Below are positions 58,368 through 64,000 of a DNA stretch of 64,000 bases, piece by piece. The notes under the pieces were generated by a model. That model ran no database searches, was not told the origin of the DNA, and worked only from the letters and a program-made list of their open reading frames with translations. Position 1 is the stretch's first letter. Every line of letters begins with the position of its first letter. Source of the DNA: Rhynochetos jubatus. Lineage: Eukaryota > Chordata > Aves > Eurypygiformes > Rhynochetidae. The translations under genes were made by a program, and so were the position numbers. The DNA is taken from contig CM050668.1 of assembly GCA_027574665.1 (NCBI GenBank), positions 2,300,001-2,364,000 on the forward strand, written 5' to 3'.

Positions 58368-61300
58368 AATTTTCAGTACCTTGGGATGTTTCTGATGTCA
58401 ACAGGCTTCTGGAGATTTTACTGTACATGGGCGAATCTGAATTTTATGCCAGTGAGGAAAAGGGAAATGCTACCATCTGTGTCAATGGTCTAGTTCAATT
58501 TGTTCTTTGTCGGGGACACCTCTGCAACCAGGCAGACACCTTCAGTTCTGGAGCAGGACGTGACAGTTACAGGTCTAGTACTAATGCAGCAAATAAATAC
58601 AAATCTACAGCAAAATCTATTTGCTTTAACAGCAAAACACAGGAAGCCTTGAAGTGGGACATTTGGTTTTCTTTGGTGAAGGTAGTTATGGAAAGTAATT
58701 TGTTGTTCCACAGGTAACTTCATGCACTGATTTACAAGAATTTTGTCTATACTACATTGGCCTGAAAATGGCTAGGAAACAATGGTAACTCCTGAAGAAC
58801 TAATAGCCAAGCTGTGATAATCCAGGAAAGGGCGGCGGAAGGAACGGAGATATTTAGAAGGACCCACAAAGAACAGTTTTTTCCCACATACAGAAAAGTT
58901 AACACAAAACTTTGCTAACACATTTCACATCTGTTGGAGCCAGAGTTGAAGACCGCTTAGCTTCTGTGACTGAAAACTAGAGTACAGTAGAAACTGAAAC
59001 AGCACTGGCAACTAAAATTCCCTAGACCTATGTTTCAGGTTTAAAACAAAAAAGACAAGCAGGGGCTTTGTCAGTCTGAATGAAGTCAGAGGTAGACAGA
59101 TTGCAGAAACCCAGATCTATGAACTGAGTGTGTTCAAGAGTGCAAAGACCAAAACATTCTGGAAGATTATCAAAGCTGGGATGTAGCTTTGCTTGTGAGA
59201 ATTCTATCCTTTGGCAGTAGCTTGCATTTTGGTTTAGGGTTCACCAGTAATGGCTGTCATGGTGGAGTCCATCCAGCGCAGGGTTGAACAGCAACGAAGG
59301 ACTCACCAGACTTCACTAGTTCCTCCCCATTTCTAAAAATATGCCAGGCTGAGATTACACGGTGCTGTATAATGCATCCAAAAAGCAATCCCTTCCCAGT
59401 TTTGGATCAGACCTTGACCTTCAGAGGTCTGAGGCGAGGGAGCAGACCTGCCATATGAACACAGACCCAGCCTCACTCTTATCACAATCATCTGACAATC
59501 GGTAGGGGAGTGGGGGATGATGACAGGACAGTCAGGCACAAAAGAAAAAAAAGCCTAATAAAATATGTTTTCAGCAAAACATTTTCTCAGGAAGCAGAAA
59601 GAGACAAGGAAATGTAGCCATTACTCACAAGAAATATATTTACATTATCCACAAAGAACTCGAACAAACTTGCCAGCTTCATTGTATGGTCAGCTCCTGA
59701 CAAATACACTTTTCTTCTGCATGGAATTATTTTTCCGTGACTGCTTGGAGAAAAGGATAAAGCGTTCTGCTTTTTCCTTTCTTCCCTTACCCATCCAGAA
59801 GTGGATTTCACAGGGAAGACAGCACTTGCAGGCAGCAACCCGATACCTGTTAAACAGATATCATATAGCAAATCCACGTAAAATAGCCTCCATCCACCTG
59901 TAGCCAAAAAAGGATACCGAGAGCCTCCCTAGCTTCCCAGGCTGGTTTGGAAGTCTAATGAATGTGTTAGTACCAGGTGTAAGGTCAGCCACCTCTGACC
60001 CAGAGATGGGGAGGCCCATGGCCTCCTTTCACCTTGCTCCTTCTCCACCATAAAACCGACTATTCTTAGAGACGTGTGGCTCTCTTAAAACTTCATGTGG
60101 TGATTTCCTTCCAATAAGCACTACAAATGACATGGGATTTAGAGACATTTCAGTGCCAGAGAAACAAATGCCATGCAGCTCTGTGCAGCCAGCGGCAGCT
60201 GTGGAAAAAGTTTCATACAAGAGAAAATCATATATAAATTAAAAAAAAAAAGTAGGATTTACTAATAAATTAATACGTGTCTGTGGAAAAGCCAAGAAAA
60301 CTCCAGCTGAGATACACAAAAGGAATACACACGGAGAAGCCGGGACTGGTAGGCTCCAATCATCCTGCCCAGCTTTATGGGCTGCTTCCCTCAGACACAG
60401 AGGATGACGCGGCCAACCATAATCCTGCCGGATTCTTCCACAAGAAGCATCTAAACCCCACCTCATGCTTACAGAGCCTTACGAAAGCATCTGTTTCAAC
60501 ACCAGGAGGTGCACCCATAAGGACGGAGCTGAGGCAGCCAGGATCCTGGTCCGAGGCATCCTACACCCCAGGGCAGTGCTCAGCCTGGCAAGCCTTTGTG
60601 CACCCTGCTTTCCTCCGTTATTTCCCTGTTCGTTAACCTTTGCAGACAGGACTGACTCACCACTTGGCCATTCACAGGCTGTGGGAAGCAGCAGTGTAGC
60701 CAGGCTGGGGCTGGGGCTGCGGCCTGTCTGAAGTGGGCATGGCGAGTGGGTGAGCTGCAGCACCCGCTGTGACCAAGACCAGGTTCAAATGCTGGGCAGG
60801 GCAACCCCGCTGCTTAAAATGTGAACTGAGAGGAAAAAAGGGGGCAGAATAAGAAAAAAAGGGAAGAGAAAAGACCCTCAGCACAGCAGGGGTGGCAGGC
60901 TAGGGGTTGGACACCCACAGAGCTCACCTGCTACTGGGCACCATCTTCTGAGGGTCCCTTTCAGCCAGGCTGAGGGGAGCCCAACAAGCCCGGTGATCAC
61001 CTTGCTGCGGGGATCTCCCTGGCACCCATCTTCCAGAACAGAACAGCCCATCGCTGCCTTCCCCACCACGTTTCAGGTATTGTAGCCCTAGGGCTTCGGG
61101 TGGCACAACGCACCTCAAGAAAGAGCCTCAAAAGCAGCATTGCGTCGGGCTGCTGAGGAGCCTGCTGCCACGTGGCCAACCCCTCAGGGCCACCCACGCA
61201 GAGCCTGGTGTCCGGCACAGGATAAAAAGCAATCAAAGAATTTGGGAGGATGAGCAACGGAGCAGCACCATCAGGGCCACGGTGACACCCTCAGCCACAC

Positions 61301-63851
61301 TGGATCAAGCTGGGGCGGTTCTTGGTGCCCTCCAAACTCTTTTTGTACACAAACACAACTCATTCAAGTCAACTGCTGAGAATGGGAACATGCACTTTTC
61401 ATTATGAAGTTTAAATATATTTCCTAAAAATAACCTGCTGTTTGGGGCTTTTTGTATCAGAAATACACCCATAAAACCTGATTGTAATTAGTCACACAAG
61501 TAAAATTATGAGTGTAATTAACTACAGCAATTAATTGAAATGCCTTTGGAACATTATTTCCCTTCTTGCGGTTGAATGCAATTTGCATTTCAAGTTATAT
61601 TAGAAAAGGTATAAGACTTTATTAAATTGGGTTGATTTTATTATCTTTTACCTATTAATATCTTCTGAAACTATTTAGACATCTAGCACTCAAACACAGT
61701 TCTGATTTAAAAAATCCAAACTGTTGGCACTATTTTAATAACTATGGGGTTTGTTTTCTTCTCTTAGCTAAACTCTCTCCTCCTAGCTAAACCTTTCCAT
61801 GCCCTTTCTTTTTATCATTAGAAGAGAATCTCGCAAATACACATTACTTTCCATTGACCAAAATTACCTTTATAATGTCAACAACCATTCACTTCCTACA
61901 TTATTAAGACTACTCGTTGTTCCCAGCACGTAGGAGAAAGATCTTTATTGATAAGCTTCCAGATATGTGTGGTTATGAAGAATTTATACGAGAGAAAGGA
62001 AGGCAGAGTTTTACATTTTGCTAATTCTGCTAATGTTGGGATTAAGCCCTACATAAATCATCGTCATTTTCCATCACGAATGCTCTATCTCTGAAAACCT
62101 AGAATCATTTGATGGTGTTGTACATGAAACTCTCAGCATTACACAAAATGCTTTCTTACCTGCAGCCAAATGTAATGGTTTATGTGCTGGAACCCAACAG
62201 TCACTGCTGAACCTATGAATAATCCTGGGAGAAAACCAGACAGTTCCCTAAGGTAAGGGAAAGCTGCTTAAAAAAGCAGCATAAAGACACAAAGCCCACC
62301 CCTGGGGAGCTGAAATCTTCCTCCAGCCCCTCCAGCTGAAATTCACTGCAACTGACAGCTACTCAGCTTTCTGTGCAGCACTTCATTCCAAACACATGTA
62401 AGTAAAACGGAGGATTCACCATTAGTTTCCATGTTCTCAGAGAATTTTGGTGCTCCAGATCATTGATAGAGCTCAAACATTTTGGGAACTGTGTGTTTGG
62501 ACAGTCCCAGTCCAAGGAGTGTCCCTGTGTATAGAGAACTCAGATGAAGTCTATGAAGCTGGTTGTAAGCAGAAAAATTTCCAAAGTCCATTTACTTCAG
62601 GGGTTTTACAAGTTTGATTGGCAGAGAACAGAGTGTCCTATCAAGCACTGCAAAAAGGACTCCAGTGTCACTCAAAAAACCCTGAAACGGGCTTCTATTG
62701 TCCCGATTGTTAATACTGCGGTGCCAGAGCATAAACGGGAAGTTTGGGTTTATGATCCTACAGATATGAATGTGCATGCTATGGAACAAGGTTGATTTAT
62801 TTTAAAATATCAGCTACTAAAGCTCATAAAACACAAACATTCTGATTACATGAAAATACATTCGAAAAGGCAGTGCAATTTCTACTGCACCATAGGAATG
62901 TTTTGAGATTGTGACAGGGAAGAGTTGGTAGGACAACAGGCAATCCACAGTTCATGATTTACAAATGACTCACATCAAGCCTATTGAGAAGAAAAACCAC
63001 ACCTGATCATTTGTCAGGAAGTACCAATGACCTCAGTAACAGATTCAGCCCCAAGAAAGGGCTGCCAGTTTGGTAATATATATGTATAAGATGGAATTGA
63101 CTCTTCCAATACCTCATTCCGCCCCCTTTGACTAAGACACATATGGCTAAGTAAATCTTAACTTCTCCAGAAGACAGAGCTGCCTATGGTTTTCAACTTT
63201 CTGGCTAAACAGACTAAATAGAAGCTTAAAAGAATAATAATCATGACTGAGATAAGGGTAAAAAAAACCCAACATGTGAGAAAATAGATTACTTTACTGT
63301 CCTTTGCAACAGTTGCCCCCAGCAGAGCCTATAGAAGTGATAGCGTAACTTACTTCTCTGTTTAGAAAATCAGGAAGAACAGCACAATAATAAAACCCGC
63401 TGGTCACAAGGGCAGGGGTAATGAAAGCTTCAGTATCAGTGCCTGCTTCGCTGTACCTTACTGCCAAGTTCCTGTCAAGAAAGCTGAACTGGAATGATTA
63501 ACACATCCTGCTCCCTCATTACAGAGCATTCGATTATCCCAGGATACTCCATGGCAAATAAATCACTTTCAGTGCAGCACTGTACCACGCTTTCCGCACG
63601 ACATGCTCTGTAAAAGCTCGGCCAGCAGCAGCCTGCTTTTTTCCAGCTGACCCTGCGGTTCCATATGTTTGCTTCTCTTGCCTTCAAACTTACCTAAAAG
63701 GGAATTTAAGAAAAGGCAGTGCTCTGAGACCAACACTCAACACTCCTGGGTTAGAATCTGTTTAGTAATTTTTATCAGAAGGTCCTTGCAGCACTTTCTC
63801 CATCAACAGTGCCACTTGTTCTTATTAAGAGGAATGTGATCATCACAGATC

Positions 63852-64000
63852 AAATTTAAGCTAAAAGAGGGAAGATTTAGACTAGATATTAGGAAGACGT
63901 TTTGTACAATGAGGGTGGTGAAACACTGGCACAGGTTTGCCCAGAGAAGTGGTAGAAGCCCCATCCCAGGAAACATTCAGTGCCAGGCTGGACGGGGCTC
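63852..64000 (+). mobile_element. CR1 LINE 3' part, cut by the window end
   Basis: Reads as the last part of CR1 ORF2 and the start of its 3' end (GAGGGAAGATTTAGACTAGA, TTAGGAAGACG, GAGGGTGGTGAAACACTGGC, CCAGGCTGGACGGGGCTC). It continues past 64000. Confidence 0.9.

Larger units (their letters stand above)
56730..63850. other. CA4 3' UTR and downstream intergenic DNA
   Basis: No coding exon recognised. Poly(A) candidates are ATTAAA at 56976-56981 and AATAAA at 57599-57604. A G-run cluster lies at 58333, a moderately GC-rich stretch at about 60300-61250 and AT-rich homeodomain-type DNA at 61386-61680. In mammals USP32 follows CA4 tail to tail; its C-terminal sequence was looked for on the minus strand and not found, so it probably begins beyond the window. 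Confidence 0.5.

Noticed and set aside
57000-64000. Last exon of USP32 on the minus strand
   Set aside because: Expected from mammalian order, but no sequence resembling its conserved C-terminal region was found.

Overview
The window is vertebrate nuclear DNA, almost certainly from a bird. The genes are compact and split by GT-AG introns, there are CpG-island promoters, and interspersed repeats are sparse. The recognisable young repeats are 5'-truncated CR1 LINEs ending in the ATTCTATGAT-type 3' terminus. The gene order PIGW - MYO19 - ZNHIT3 is the one known from human 17q12.

Layout. 1-2250: no gene seen, probably the 3' flank of PIGW. 2251-4283 (minus): PIGW, a GPI-anchor acyltransferase, with its coding region in one exon and a probable noncoding first exon in a CpG island. 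4600-24710 (plus): MYO19, the mitochondrial myosin, divergent from PIGW. I could join 24 coding exons into a gap-free frame of 2901 nt (966 codons plus stop). 25089-26143 (minus): ZNHIT3, five coding exons (155 codons plus stop), convergent with MYO19, with nearly touching or overlapping 3' ends and its own CpG island. 28555-29523 (minus): an intact single-exon class A GPCR of the lipid-receptor (MECA) type, whose exact orthology I cannot assign. 29524-38100: intergenic, with a MIR-like SINE and a CR1 fragment. 38189-56729 (plus): a GPI-anchored carbonic anhydrase, best matched by CA4. It has eight coding exons (316 codons plus stop), a TATA box, an 11 kb first intron with ancient SINE remnants, and one GC-AG intron. 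56730-64000: noncoding as far as I can read, with a G-quadruplex-type run, AT-rich candidate conserved noncoding DNA and a CR1 cut by the window edge.

The genes do not form one pathway. PIGW makes GPI precursors in the ER and CA4 is itself a GPI-anchored enzyme, which is a thematic link only. No bacterial-type system, CRISPR array, tRNA or rRNA gene is visible. The most interesting items are the unassigned GPCR, the GC-AG intron and zinc-loop insertion in CA4, the four-codon start exon of MYO19, and poly(A) hexamers that sit on or beside the stop codons of MYO19 and PIGW.
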